Positions 9,622-19,119 of a stretch of 64,000 bases of DNA are shown piece after piece (position 1 is the first letter of the stretch; the number at the start of each line of letters is the position of its first letter). This DNA is from Pseudanabaena yagii GIHE-NHR1. Its GTDB lineage: Bacteria > Cyanobacteriota > Cyanobacteriia > Pseudanabaenales > Pseudanabaenaceae. The stretch covers positions 64,501 to 128,500 of the forward strand of contig NZ_JAAVJL010000002.1 in the NCBI RefSeq assembly GCF_012863495.1, read 5' to 3'. The notes under the pieces were generated by a model. The model saw only the letters and a program-made list of their open reading frames with translations. It did no database searches and had not been told where the DNA came from. The position numbers were made by a program, and so were the translations under genes.

Positions 9622-10818
9622 TTAGAAAGAATTCGCGATCGCCCTTAAAAGTGCTATTGTTTCTAACCTTATTTCACTATTTAAGGGCTTCTCTGCGGCG
9701 CTAGTTTTGACTATTACCACTTGATGCTTGGGATTGATGTAGAGAAACTGTCCGCGATGACCTAATGCGACAAAATCTCCATCGCTATTAGGTGGAATCC
9801 ACCATTGATATTGATAGCCAAATCCAGCATATTCCTTGAAATCTGTAGCCCCTGCTTGCATATCTGGGCGATCAGGGATGGTAGATTCTTTGACCCAACT
9901 TTGAGGAATGATCTGCTTGCCATTAAGTTTACCTTCATGGAGATAGAGTAGCCCAAATTTGGCATAGTCTCGTAGAGTCGCATTGAGACCGCAAAAAGTA
10001 ACTTCAGTACCATACAGATCGGTTAACCATGAAGCATCAGATTCGGCTCCGAGAGGTTGCCATAGCTTTTCTTGAAAGTAATCGGCGATATTTCTTCCTG
10101 TGACACGTCTGAGTAATAATCCCAATACGTGAGAATCTAAACTCATATAGTGAAAGTCTTTGCCAGAAGCCTTTTCTGATGGAAAATCAAATATAGTTTG
10201 ATCCATCGGACGGGCATAGAGAAATAACTTAGGTAGAAGTTCATTAATATCAGACTTCGGATTGGAATAACCTTCATCAAAGCGAACGCCTGAAGACATT
10301 TGGAGAATATGCTTGATGGGAACGTTGTTATAGCCAGAATTAACTAGTTCGGGGACATATTTCGTGATTGGATCGTTGATGCTGTTGATTTTGCCTTCAG
10401 CGATCGCAATGCCGACCAGTGCTGATATAAATGATTTTGCCATCGACCAAGATGTATTTCGAGCGATCGCCGAGTTGCCTCGAAAATATTGCTCATAGAC
10501 GATTACATCGTTCTTAACGACTAAAATACCAGTAGTAAAAGTGCGATCGAGTAGATCGGACATTGCGTGTTTTTTTCCATCAAATTTGTAGGAAACATTT
10601 AATTCGCGAATGTTTTCTTGAAGTTTGTAGGGTTGAGTAGATTTTGAGATCGGTCTGCTAGGAAAGATGCTTTCCATCGAGCGAAAGTTCTCAGCTATTT
10701 TCCCTGACTGAAATAAGGTCTGTTTAGGATAGAGATAAATTCTCCACCAACTAAAACCTGACACTGCTAGCAGAAAAATTACTAGAATAGAAACTATTTG
10801 CCATTTTTGTATTTGCAT
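9622..10818 (-). CDS. Serine hydrolase, beta-lactamase class C / amidohydrolase type
   Basis: About 398 aa from the ATG at 10818; an upstream in-frame TTG at 10845 would add nine residues. An N-terminal membrane anchor (residues 6-25, VSILVIFLLAVSGFSW) puts the enzyme at the periplasmic face. The catalytic motifs are present: SxxK as SMAK (Ser125, Lys128), the Tyr motif as YMS in the DFHYMSLDSHV stretch, and HRG near the C-terminus in place of KTG. This pattern fits 6-aminohexanoate-dimer hydrolase/esterase-like members rather than true beta-lactamases. The substrate is unknown. Confidence 0.82.
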   Translation of the reverse strand: MQIQKWQIVSILVIFLLAVSGFSWWRIYLYPKQTLFQSGKIAENFRSMESIFPSRPISKSTQPYKLQENIRELNVSYKFDGKKHAMSDLLDRTFTTGILVVKNDVIVYEQYFRGNSAIARNTSWSMAKSFISALVGIAIAEGKINSINDPITKYVPELVNSGYNNVPIKHILQMSSGVRFDEGYSNPKSDINELLPKLFLYARPMDQTIFDFPSEKASGKDFHYMSLDSHVLGLLLRRVTGRNIADYFQEKLWQPLGAESDASWLTDLYGTEVTFCGLNATLRDYAKFGLLYLHEGKLNGKQIIPQSWVKESTIPDRPDMQAGATDFKEYAGFGYQYQWWIPPNSDGDFVALGHRGQFLYINPKHQVVIVKTSAAEKPLNSEIRLETIALLRAIANSF

Positions 10819-10864
10819 TTCGTCAATACTTTTGGGGTTTCTCAATATCTCATCATTTAATCAA

Positions 10865-11050
10865 CTACCAATGCCAGCGCATTGCATTGGCTAAGTCGGC
10901 AATTGAGAAGGAATAAGCAGGTACGTTTGGAGTAGCATTGGCTTGGCGATCGCTAAAGTTTTGTGCCATGACGACGACTGGTAAGGCTAACGACAGCGAG
11001 ATGATGATTGCTTTAACTTGAAAACCTTTGAGCCAAAAATTCTTGTTCAT
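10865..11050 (-). CDS. Small secreted protein, unknown
   Basis: 61 aa. A GGAG sequence precedes the ATG. The first 29 residues form a signal peptide (KAIIISLSLALPVVVMAQN, cleavage likely after VMA), leaving a mature peptide of about 32 residues ending in RWHW. It lies 46 nt upstream of the hydrolase start and may be co-transcribed. No family recognised. Confidence 0.5.
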   Translation of the reverse strand: MNKNFWLKGFQVKAIIISLSLALPVVVMAQNFSDRQANATPNVPAYSFSIADLANAMRWHW

Positions 11051-11225
11051 GTCTAACTCCGATTAGCTATGTATAACGCTTATCTAATAGGATGCCTGAG
11101 TTAATTTGTTTTAAAGGATCGTAGTTTGGATCAGTTAGAGGCTCAGTTTTTAAGCGATCGCTATCGCCTTGATCTGTAAAATAATGAAATAAAGCTTACT
11201 GAAATCTAGCTGAGCGTAAAAATTT

Positions 11226-14200
11226 ATGGCAAGAGCAACTACGCAAGGTTTAAAAATACTTAACGAAGAGCTAAAAAATCGTAAGTGGACACAATTAGCA
11301 AGTGAAATAATAGGAATAGCTGGATCTGAAGGTGTTGCTAAGCGTTTTTGGGCTGGGAGAGCGGATATTCGCCTAGAGACTTTTAAGGCACTATGCGGTC
11401 TTTTAGATGTAGATTGGCAAGCCGTAATTGTTAGAGTTGCTCAAGTCGATTTAAAAGAGGCTCAGCAGGTAGGTAACTTCTATGGGCGTACTACCGAACT
11501 GCAACAGTTAGAGCAATGGGTAATCAGCGATCGCTACCAAATTGTGACCATTTTGGGCATGGGTGGCATGGGCAAAACTTCCCTAGCATCACAACTAGCT
11601 CATCAATTAAAAGAAGAATTTGAATTTACGATCTGGCGATCGCTCCGCAATGCCCCATCTTTTGAGAGCATCCTCACGGATATTTTGCAGTTTCTTTCCC
11701 ATCCGCAACCGCTGGAACTTCCCGATAATTTACCCGCACAGCTTGACCTTCTGATGCGCTATCTAGATGCGCGGCGATGTTTGCTGGTGATTGATAACTG
11801 GGAATCAATTTTGAGCGATCGCTCTGGCTATCTCTCTGGCTATCGGTCTGGTTATGAAAGCTATGGCGATTTGCTGAGATATATCGGCGAACGTAGCCAT
11901 CAAAGCTGTTTGGTGATGACTAGTCGCGAAGCACCACCTGAACTATCACGATTGATTGGAGACAAAGTGCGATCGCTGCATTTATCGGGCTTATCGCAGC
12001 AGGAGGGATTACAGATGTTTGCGAAAGAAGCTATTGCGGCAAACGATGTGGAATGGCAGGAAATCATCACTCACTATGCAGGCAATCCCCTCGCTCTCAA
12101 AATTGTCGCCGCAGGGATTCGCGATTTACTGGGGGGTGATGTTGCCCAAATGCTAGCCTTAATGCGAGAAGGAGGACTGACCTTTGGCGATATTCAGGAT
12201 TTGCTGCATCGGCAATTTTTGAGGCTATCGGAAGCGGAGCAGGAGGTAATGTATTGGCTAGCGATTGCCCGCGAACCAATTTCGGCTCTTAGTCTTAAGG
12301 AGAGCTTACTATCGCGAGAATCCAAGCAAAGACTAATCGCAACTCTGGAATTATTGAAAAAGCGATCGCTGATGGAGGTTACTGCTAGCGGGTTTACCCT
12401 TCAGCCTGTGGTGATGGAATATGTCAATTATCAATTCATTGAAAAGATTTGTCAGGAGATTAACTGCGCTGAACAGAAGCTGAATTTGCTCCACAGTCAT
12501 GCTCTCATTGAAGCTACAGCTAAGGATTACATTCGTGATGCTCAGACTCGCTTTATTCTTCAGTCTGTAGCAGATAAGGTGAGTTATCAAGCGATCGCGG
12601 TGGCGTTAACGAGACTAAAGGCAGAAATTCCACCAAAGCAAGGCTATTCAGGTGGCAATTTGTTGAATCTTCTCTGCTATCTGCATATCGATCTGACGGG
12701 TTACGATTTCTCTAATTTATCGATTTGGCAAGCCGACCTTAGAGCAGTGGAACTGCATCGAGTAAATTTCTCTAACTGCGATCTGGCTAAATCCGCTTTT
12801 CGAGTCACTTTTAGCAGTGTGATGGCGACTGCTTTTAGTCCCGATGGCAAGATTTTAGCCACTAGCGATGTCAGGGGCTGGATTTATTTTTGGCAGATAG
12901 CAGATGGCAGTCAACTCTTCACAACTCAAGCCCACAGCGAATTTATATTTGCGCTTGCCTTCAGTCACGATGGTCAGATGATGGCAAGTGGCAGCCTCGA
13001 TCGCAAAATTAAGCTATGGAATGTGCAGACAGGAGAATGTCTGCTTGCGATGGAAGCCCATGCGATTGGGGTGGCAAGTCTTGCCTTTAGTCCTGACGAT
13101 CGCCTGATTGCTAGTTGTGGAGGCGATCGCACTGTCAAGTTAACTGAAGTCAAGACGGGCAAATGCTTGATGATCTTAGAGGGACATGAGCAGATTGTGC
13201 GATCGGTTGCCTTTAGCCCTGATGGTCAAACGGTTGCTAGTTGCAGTTTAGATCGCACCATTAAGCTATGGAGCGTGTCAACGGGAGCCTGTCTGCGGAC
13301 TATTGTCGATGCCAGTGCGGTCTATGCACTCGCCTTTGCGCCCCAAATCGAAGCGCAGAGTTCAGAAGTACAGCTTGCCAGTGCTGGCGAAGATTGCCTG
13401 ATCAAGATTTGGGATGTTCATACGGGGCAAATCGTGAGTGCGATCGCAGGGCATCAGAAACAGATTTGGGCGATCGCTTTCAGTGCTGATGGTCAGATGC
13501 TAGCTAGTGCAGGGGATGATGAAACCGTAAAGCTGTGGTCAGTGAGTACGGGTGAAGTAATTAGAACTCTGTATGGTCACAAAAATCGGATTTGGTCGGT
13601 TGCCTTTAGCCCCGATGCGAAGGCGTTGGTGAGTGGCAGCGACGATCGGATTGTGAAGCTATGGGATGTGGAGACGGGGCAATGTATTAGAACAATTCAG
13701 GGCTATCACCGAGCGACGAAGCCTGTTGCCTTGAGTCACGATCGCGATCTTCTCTTCTCCTTTAGTTATGAAGAACAGAGCGTCAGAGTTTGGGATGTTG
13801 AGAGGGCAAAATGTTTGAGGAATTTCGATCTCGGTACATCGGGAGTGATGCAAGTTGCCTTTAGTCCTGACCAGCAAACCTTTGCCTGTGGGAACTATGA
13901 CCATACGATCAAGATTTTTGACGCTAAAAATGGAATCTGTTCCCAAATCCTCCAAGGACATTCGACTTGGGTGAGATTTGTGATTTTTGCTCCTAATGGC
14001 GAGATGCTGATTTCAGGAAGTGGCGATCGCACGATTAAGCTTTGGCATCTGCCAACGGGAGAATGCTTACATACTTTATGCGGTCATACCAGTCCTGTTC
14101 AATCTCTCGCGATCGATCCCAATGGTGAAATCCTTGCTAGTGGCAGTTGGGACGGCACGATTAAAATTTGGGATCTGCGATCGCCTGAATGTTTGATCAC

Positions 14201-14684
14201 CTTAGCGGGACATATCGATCGCATCGAAAGTTTAGCCTTTAGTGAAGATGGGATGTTGATTAGCGGCAGTATGGATTACACGGTTAAGTGCTGGGATCTG
14301 ACAACTTTTGATTGTGTGAGAACGCTGCCAAGTCAATTTCCTGTTTGGACAATTGCCCTAAGTCCAACTTCGCCAATTCTGGCGATCAGTGGCAATACTT
14401 CAGAGATCAAGCTATGGAATTGGAACACTAATAGTTATTTGGAACATTTAGATGGAGAGTTCGGGATTGGCTACATGGGCGATCTGATTTTTAGTGCTGA
14501 TGGACAGCTTTTAGCCAGTGGCGGCGAGGATGGAACTAATCGGCTTTGGGATATGCAAACTGGCAAGAGTTGCAAGTTATTGAAAATTCCTAAGCCCTAT
14601 GAGGAGATGAATATTAATGGTGTCAAGGGTTTGACTGAGGCTCAAAAGTCTACGCTGATGGCATTAGGAGCAGTTGTTGAATAA
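11226..14684 (+). CDS. STAND NTPase with N-terminal HTH-like region and 14 WD40 repeats
   Basis: 1152 aa. Residues 1-80 form a helical, HTH-like N-terminal region (LASEIIGIAGSEGVAKRFW) shared with the protein at 24490. An NB-ARC-type NTPase follows: P-loop GMGGMGKTS at 111-119, Walker B LLVID at 186-190, sensor SCLVMTSRE near 230, and GNPLALK. After a winged-helix segment and a short pentapeptide-like linker (DLTGYDFSNL) I count 14 WD40 blades, i.e. two seven-bladed propellers, from about residue 535 to the end. Such STAND proteins usually oligomerise when the propeller senses a ligand. No effector domain is visible except the HTH-like N-terminus, so the output may be transcriptional or by recruitment. 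Confidence 0.88.
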   Translation: MARATTQGLKILNEELKNRKWTQLASEIIGIAGSEGVAKRFWAGRADIRLETFKALCGLLDVDWQAVIVRVAQVDLKEAQQVGNFYGRTTELQQLEQWVISDRYQIVTILGMGGMGKTSLASQLAHQLKEEFEFTIWRSLRNAPSFESILTDILQFLSHPQPLELPDNLPAQLDLLMRYLDARRCLLVIDNWESILSDRSGYLSGYRSGYESYGDLLRYIGERSHQSCLVMTSREAPPELSRLIGDKVRSLHLSGLSQQEGLQMFAKEAIAANDVEWQEIITHYAGNPLALKIVAAGIRDLLGGDVAQMLALMREGGLTFGDIQDLLHRQFLRLSEAEQEVMYWLAIAREPISALSLKESLLSRESKQRLIATLELLKKRSLMEVTASGFTLQPVVMEYVNYQFIEKICQEINCAEQKLNLLHSHALIEATAKDYIRDAQTRFILQSVADKVSYQAIAVALTRLKAEIPPKQGYSGGNLLNLLCYLHIDLTGYDFSNLSIWQADLRAVELHRVNFSNCDLAKSAFRVTFSSVMATAFSPDGKILATSDVRGWIYFWQIADGSQLFTTQAHSEFIFALAFSHDGQMMASGSLDRKIKLWNVQTGECLLAMEAHAIGVASLAFSPDDRLIASCGGDRTVKLTEVKTGKCLMILEGHEQIVRSVAFSPDGQTVASCSLDRTIKLWSVSTGACLRTIVDASAVYALAFAPQIEAQSSEVQLASAGEDCLIKIWDVHTGQIVSAIAGHQKQIWAIAFSADGQMLASAGDDETVKLWSVSTGEVIRTLYGHKNRIWSVAFSPDAKALVSGSDDRIVKLWDVETGQCIRTIQGYHRATKPVALSHDRDLLFSFSYEEQSVRVWDVERAKCLRNFDLGTSGVMQVAFSPDQQTFACGNYDHTIKIFDAKNGICSQILQGHSTWVRFVIFAPNGEMLISGSGDRTIKLWHLPTGECLHTLCGHTSPVQSLAIDPNGEILASGSWDGTIKIWDLRSPECLITLAGHIDRIESLAFSEDGMLISGSMDYTVKCWDLTTFDCVRTLPSQFPVWTIALSPTSPILAISGNTSEIKLWNWNTNSYLEHLDGEFGIGYMGDLIFSADGQLLASGGEDGTNRLWDMQTGKSCKLLKIPKPYEEMNINGVKGLTEAQKSTLMALGAVVE

Positions 14685-14710
14685 TTTCGAGATTTTGATC
14701 TTTAGGTCAT

Positions 14711-14854
14711 ATGGTGATCGCGTTGGGTGATGAAGGCGATCGCCAATGGGTGAAAGATTTTAGTGCAAGTAATAAAAGTCAAGCGGTGTATGAGTTGGCG
14801 ACGTGGTTGGATAGTTTGGGGCTAAGGCTGACGGTGATGGTTAAACCGAGTTAG
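14711..14854 (+). CDS. Possible small ORF or gene remnant
   Basis: A 47-codon frame starting at an ATG and carrying two HIP1-type sites. Composition looks protein-like (SQAVYELATWLDSLGLRL), but no ribosome site is evident and no family is recognised. It sits between the STAND gene and the helicase and may be the remnant of a longer gene. Confidence 0.3.
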   Translation: MVIALGDEGDRQWVKDFSASNKSQAVYELATWLDSLGLRLTVMVKPS

Positions 14855-14910
14855 CTAAATTTCTTGTAAGATGTTTGTAGTAATTTTTTCGGATAATCCA
14901 CAGGGCATCT

Positions 14911-17199
14911 ATGGCTGAATACAGCTACAATTTACCGAAAATTGAAATTAGAGATTATCAACAGGAGGCGATTGATAAGATTTCTGATGCTTGGAATAGT
15001 GGTGTTACAAGGGTCATGTTCCAAATGCCAACGGGGACGGGGAAGACTGTTGTATTCAATCAAATTGTTAAACAGGAATTAGAGAAGAACTCTACTGTCT
15101 TGATCGTTGCTCACCGAGAGGAATTAATTAGACAGAATGTAGAAAGGTTGCGGGAACATTTTCGGATTGAAGCAGGAATTATTATGGGCAATCATCGTAC
15201 AAATCCATCTCGACGTGTGCAAGTTGCTACTATTCAAACGCTTGATAATCGAGATTATTCATGGCTCAATCCTTCTTTGATTATTATTGATGAGGCGCAC
15301 CATGTACCAGCACAAAGCTATGTCAGGTTATTGGATAAATATCAAAAAGCTAAAATACTTGGAGTAACGGCTACTCCTATTCGACTGAATGGTGAAGGTT
15401 TTACTGGTTTATTTGATAAATTAATTACTTCTAAATCCATTAAAGAGTTTATTAAGAATGAACATTTAGCAGATATTCGATATTTGGGTAGGAAGCAAAT
15501 TTGGTCTAAGTTGGATCTAGGCAACATTAGCATAAATAATACTGGTGACTATGATTCTACTCAACTAAGTCGCATGATGCGGCAAGATTTTGTGATGGCT
15601 GATTTGGTTAAGAGCTATGTTGAATATGCTAAAGGGAAAAAAATGATCGTGTTTGCTGTGGATATAGAACACAGTAAGGATATTGTAAAACGCTATGAAG
15701 AAGCAGGATTTAGGGCTGCTCATTTAGATGGAAAAACAAAGAAATTTGAAAGAATGGAAATTATCAACAAATTTAAAGATGGCAAAATTGAGATTTTAAG
15801 TAACTTTGATATTGTTTCTGAAGGTTTTGATGTTCCTGATTGTGAGGTGGTACAACTTGCTCGACCTACCAAGTCTCTATCGGTGTATTTGCAGCAGGTT
15901 GGTAGGTGTATGCGTCCATCTAAAACTAAACCTCACTGCATTGTGCTTGATAATGTTGGATTGCATCAAGAGTTTGGCTCTCCTAAAGATGATAGACATT
16001 GGAAATTAGAATCAACTAAGGACAGTTCAAAAATTAAAAATTCTAGTTCAAGGAATTTTGAAGAGTTTACTAAAACTAATCCTGAAGAAATTGATGAAGA
16101 ACTTATTGTATTAGAGGATGTTGATATGTCTGCTGAAAGTAAAACTATTTCTAAATCATTTCCTGAGATTGATGATGAATTAAAGCTAAGAATAGAAATT
16201 AACAATTCTCGATCAGAAGAAGAAAAGCAAAGTAAAGAACAAGAATTACAGAATTTAATACTTAGTCAAGAAGAACGATTACAAAAAATATTACCAACAT
16301 TCCAAAGCCTTGTTGAAGATTTCTGTAATAATGACACTCACTGGAAGAATGAAGATGACAAGAAAATCTTTGCGTTGAGATTAAAGATATCCTATGATTT
16401 TTCAAAAAGCAGGGTCAAAGTTGATTTAGATGATAGAGAGAAAAAAGTAGATCAATATCTCGAAGTTACGGATGTTGATAATGAGCTAGATCTGAGATCA
16501 GATATTTTACAATTGACACAAAGCATTAAAAAGAAAAAACGAGATATAAAAGCACTTGAACAAAGCAACAATATTGATGATTGTGCTACACAAATCAATG
16601 AGTTACGTTCTGAGATATCAGAATTAGAACTAAACAAAGAGAACAAATCCAAAGAATTGCGAAATACAATATTCGATCAAGAATACCAATTGCAAAACTT
16701 TATCACAAATTTCCGAGCGCTTGTTTATGATTTCTTTGATAAAAATACTCAATGGGCAAGTGAAGATGACAAGAAGAATTTTGTATGGAGATTACAAGTA
16801 TTTTATGACTTCGCAGACAGTAGAATCAAATTCAATTTAGATCGAAGATTCAAGAAAATAATTTCATATCTTGAAGTAATAGCCAATGAAATTTCTTGCT
16901 TCTCCTCTAGCAAAGGAATTGAAAACAATGCAGATTATCGTAGTTATTATGGTGATAATAATTTATATGATTATCAGTGTTTGAGGAAAGGTATTTCCAT
17001 GATTAAACATCTTATTTTTGAGTATGTTTTTGAGTGTAAAAACATAAAAATATTATCAAGAGATAATATTTTTAACGAAGTTACAGACATATTTGAAAAA
17101 TGTTGGCGAATAATATTTGGTGAATATTTTGAATTCAAAGAATTATGTTATTACAAGCTTGAGAAATTATTACATATTTCAACTACTGAAATCATCTGA
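14911..17199 (+). CDS. SF2 DEAH helicase with duplicated C-terminal module
   Basis: 762 aa. Residues 12-400 are a complete superfamily 2 helicase core: motif I MPTGTGKT, Ia VAHREEL, II DEAH, III TATP, V/VI with SEGFDVPDCE and QQVGRCMR. This is the type-III-restriction/UvrB-like branch. The C-terminal half is unusual. Two related modules at about residues 441-521 and 579-660 share the pattern W..EDDKK.F..RL...YDF..SR.K..LD...KK...YLEV, separated by a coiled coil. No nuclease domain is obvious. There is no GCGATCGC site in the gene and codon use is AT-rich, unlike its neighbours, which suggests acquisition. It may be a defence or DNA-processing helicase. Confidence 0.85.
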   Translation: MAEYSYNLPKIEIRDYQQEAIDKISDAWNSGVTRVMFQMPTGTGKTVVFNQIVKQELEKNSTVLIVAHREELIRQNVERLREHFRIEAGIIMGNHRTNPSRRVQVATIQTLDNRDYSWLNPSLIIIDEAHHVPAQSYVRLLDKYQKAKILGVTATPIRLNGEGFTGLFDKLITSKSIKEFIKNEHLADIRYLGRKQIWSKLDLGNISINNTGDYDSTQLSRMMRQDFVMADLVKSYVEYAKGKKMIVFAVDIEHSKDIVKRYEEAGFRAAHLDGKTKKFERMEIINKFKDGKIEILSNFDIVSEGFDVPDCEVVQLARPTKSLSVYLQQVGRCMRPSKTKPHCIVLDNVGLHQEFGSPKDDRHWKLESTKDSSKIKNSSSRNFEEFTKTNPEEIDEELIVLEDVDMSAESKTISKSFPEIDDELKLRIEINNSRSEEEKQSKEQELQNLILSQEERLQKILPTFQSLVEDFCNNDTHWKNEDDKKIFALRLKISYDFSKSRVKVDLDDREKKVDQYLEVTDVDNELDLRSDILQLTQSIKKKKRDIKALEQSNNIDDCATQINELRSEISELELNKENKSKELRNTIFDQEYQLQNFITNFRALVYDFFDKNTQWASEDDKKNFVWRLQVFYDFADSRIKFNLDRRFKKIISYLEVIANEISCFSSSKGIENNADYRSYYGDNNLYDYQCLRKGISMIKHLIFEYVFECKNIKILSRDNIFNEVTDIFEKCWRIIFGEYFEFKELCYYKLEKLLHISTTEII

Positions 17200-17333
17200 A
17201 TTAATTACCAAAATACAGAATTAAATATAATTATTTGATTTCAAAATTACTGATTTTGATCAAAGACTTAAAACACATTGATTTAGTTTACTTTTTAGAA
17301 ACTTAATTAGAAGACAACTAGAAGGAGAAACCC

Positions 17334-17543
17334 ATGAACACCGACAAACTCAGAATGCAAGGCAACGAACAACAAGCCATATTACCAGACGGCTTTCAAC
17401 TGGTCGGCGAAGAAGTCTATATCAAAAAAGTCGGAAATGCGATCATGCTAATTCCAAAAAACAATCCTTGGCAAACCCTTGGGAACAGCCTCGATCTCTT
17501 CTCAGATGACTTTATGGAAATTAGAGAACAACCTCCATTATAA
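17334..17543 (+). CDS. VapB/AbrB-type antitoxin, apparently orphan
   Basis: 69 aa with a good ribosome site (GAAGGAG). The sequence LPDGFQLVGEEVYIKKVGNA followed by IMLIPK matches the swapped-hairpin AbrB/MazE-like fold of VapB antitoxins, and the C-terminal part (FSDDFMEIREQPP) is the usual toxin-binding tail. A PIN-domain VapC would normally follow but none is present; a different small gene starts 42 nt later. It may act with a distant toxin or be the relic of a lost pair. Confidence 0.75.
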   Translation: MNTDKLRMQGNEQQAILPDGFQLVGEEVYIKKVGNAIMLIPKNNPWQTLGNSLDLFSDDFMEIREQPPL

Positions 17544-17585
17544 GAAAGAGGAGAAATATATAAATTTCTAAATGGATAAATCAAA

Positions 17586-17900
17586 ATGGAGGAATTACTA
17601 TTTGAAGTCCTTACACCGCTTAACTTCACAGTACGAGTCACCCAAGCCTATTGGGAAATCATCACCACCATCAAACATCCGATCATGCTCAACTGTGAAG
17701 CCGAAGTCCGCGAAACCCTCGCCCAACCCGATGAAATCCGTCGCAGTAAAAGCGATCGCGATGTTTACCTGTTCTATCGTGCCAGAAACCAAAAACGCTG
17801 GGTCTGTGCAGTCACAAGGCGACTCAACGGCGATGGCTTTCTGATTACCACCTATCCCACCGATGCAATTAAAGAAGGAGAAAAACTATGGCAGAAGTAA
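17586..17900 (+). CDS. Small protein resembling BECR-fold (Barnase/ColE5/RelE-like) toxins
   Basis: 104 aa. The order of motifs is that of phage PBECR/BECR-type proteins often paired with DUF2283: an early YWEIITTIKHP helix, ETLAQPDEIRRSKSDRDVYL, an aromatic FYRARNQKRW strand, and a closing GFLITTYPTDAIKEGEKLW segment. Its 3' end overlaps the DUF2283 gene by 13 nt, so the two are co-translated. If the fold call is right it could be an RNase-type toxin. A reading frame at 17572-17844 on the same strand is a shadow. Confidence 0.6.
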   Translation: MEELLFEVLTPLNFTVRVTQAYWEIITTIKHPIMLNCEAEVRETLAQPDEIRRSKSDRDVYLFYRARNQKRWVCAVTRRLNGDGFLITTYPTDAIKEGEKLWQK

Positions 17901-18100
17901 AAGTCTACTACGACAAACTAGGAAACACCCTCACCGTCTGGTTTGGCGATCCTAACCAAGAGTATATCTGTGAAGAAACAGGCGATGAAGTAATCCTGAT
18001 GAAAAATAAATCTGGTGTAGTTATTGGCTTTGAAAAACTCAATTACAGCCTTCAAGAATCATCTAATCTCAGATTTTCCTTTGAAACACTTGCAGCCTAA
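17888..18100 (+). CDS. DUF2283 family protein, candidate antitoxin
   Basis: 70 aa. The start YYDKLGNTLTVWFGDP and the GVVIGFEKLNY strand are characteristic of DUF2283. A GAAGGAG site lies just before the ATG, inside the preceding gene. DUF2283 proteins are commonly coded next to small toxin-like partners; the 13-nt overlap supports a two-gene toxin-antitoxin-like module. Confidence 0.75.
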   Translation: MAEVKVYYDKLGNTLTVWFGDPNQEYICEETGDEVILMKNKSGVVIGFEKLNYSLQESSNLRFSFETLAA

Positions 18101-18108
18101 AACACACA

Positions 18109-18396
18109 ATGACCACATCATCAATCACGCCAATCATCACATTACCTAAAAATCTCCCCCTTGATGGCGCGATCGCTATAACACTGCAAGACGGAGTAAT
18201 GATGTTTCGTGCATCGCAAAACATCCAACAACGCATCGAGAAACTACTCGATAAACGCGAAGAAACCCCACTTACTGAAACAGAAGAACAAGAACTAGAT
18301 GATTTTGCAGCGATCGATGACTATCTCAGTTTCGTCAATCGGATGATTCGCAATATGCCTGTCGGCACAATCTCCATCGCAACAAACCAAGAATGA
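18109..18396 (+). CDS. Small unknown protein with acidic helical C-terminus
   Basis: 95 aa, 8 nt after the DUF2283 gene. The N-terminal 30 residues are a beta-like segment (PLDGAIAITLQDGVMMF); the rest is helical with an acidic stretch (TEEQELDDFAAIDDYLSFVN). This resembles small cyanobacterial proteins often found upstream of PIN or HNH genes, so it may be an antitoxin. No firm family assignment. Confidence 0.55.
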   Translation: MTTSSITPIITLPKNLPLDGAIAITLQDGVMMFRASQNIQQRIEKLLDKREETPLTETEEQELDDFAAIDDYLSFVNRMIRNMPVGTISIATNQE

Positions 18397-18414
18397 ATAC
18401 ATCTAAACATGAGG

Positions 18415-19026
18415 CTATGGAAAACTCTGAAAACTAGAAAAAAGAGCAAGCAAATTTATGAGGTCTAGCTGATTTTCAGGTCGTCTTGATAGCTGAAACT
18501 TTTCTTGAATAATCTGCGAACTCATAGAAGGTTTGCAAACAGCCATGCCTACAATTTTATTACCATCGTCACTAATATTTCCAGTTAAAGTGATTGTGGC
18601 TACTAAGAAGGTTTGAATAGTTGAAAATTGACTAAAGACAATTCTATCTTTGGTTACAGATCCTGAGCTGAAAACATTAAGATAGATATTAGGGCTAGAT
18701 TGGGATGTCAGTTTTACTTGAGGTGATATCAAAGAATTCCCTTTTTGAATTATGAATAATGAATTACCATCAACAATTTTTCCATTTGGATAGGTCGCTT
18801 CTATCTGATTAGCCTTAAGTCGGTTGCTGACTGTACAGGAATAAGGAGTAATTTCAAAAACAAGTGAGTAGTCATCCGTCCAAACGCCTGTTAAACCTTG
18901 ATTATTCTTGACATAATTTTCCCCACCAACTTCTTTACCAAAAAGAAATATAAGCAGACTAAATACTATAGTAAAGATTGATAGGGAATTGAACTTTGAT
19001 AAAGAATAAGAACATAATGATTTCAT
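18415..19026 (-). CDS. Secreted or membrane-anchored hypothetical protein
   Basis: 203 aa. One hydrophobic N-terminal segment (SIFTIVFSLLIFLFG, about residues 16-30) acts as signal peptide or anchor; the remainder is beta-rich and probably periplasmic. The ATG follows an AGGAG-type site. It runs in the same direction as the CHAT-CHASE2 gene and lies 93 nt downstream of it. No known family recognised. Confidence 0.55.
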   Translation of the reverse strand: MKSLCSYSLSKFNSLSIFTIVFSLLIFLFGKEVGGENYVKNNQGLTGVWTDDYSLVFEITPYSCTVSNRLKANQIEATYPNGKIVDGNSLFIIQKGNSLISPQVKLTSQSSPNIYLNVFSSGSVTKDRIVFSQFSTIQTFLVATITLTGNISDDGNKIVGMAVCKPSMSSQIIQEKFQLSRRPENQLDLINLLALFSSFQSFP

Positions 19027-19119
19027 AGGGCTACTCCTAATAGTGCTGACATTTCTGCTATTTGCAATGAAAAAAGGTAATTGCTTGACAACCTAATTTC
19101 TTGTATTGCTAGTCAGCAC

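Noticed and set aside
12974-13489. Several short frames on both strands across the WD40 region
   Set aside because: Products of the repeated WD40 DNA read in other frames.
17572-17844. 90-aa frame rich in Ser/Pro/Lys
   Set aside because: Shadow of the BECR-like gene, which has the coherent motifs and overlaps the next gene.
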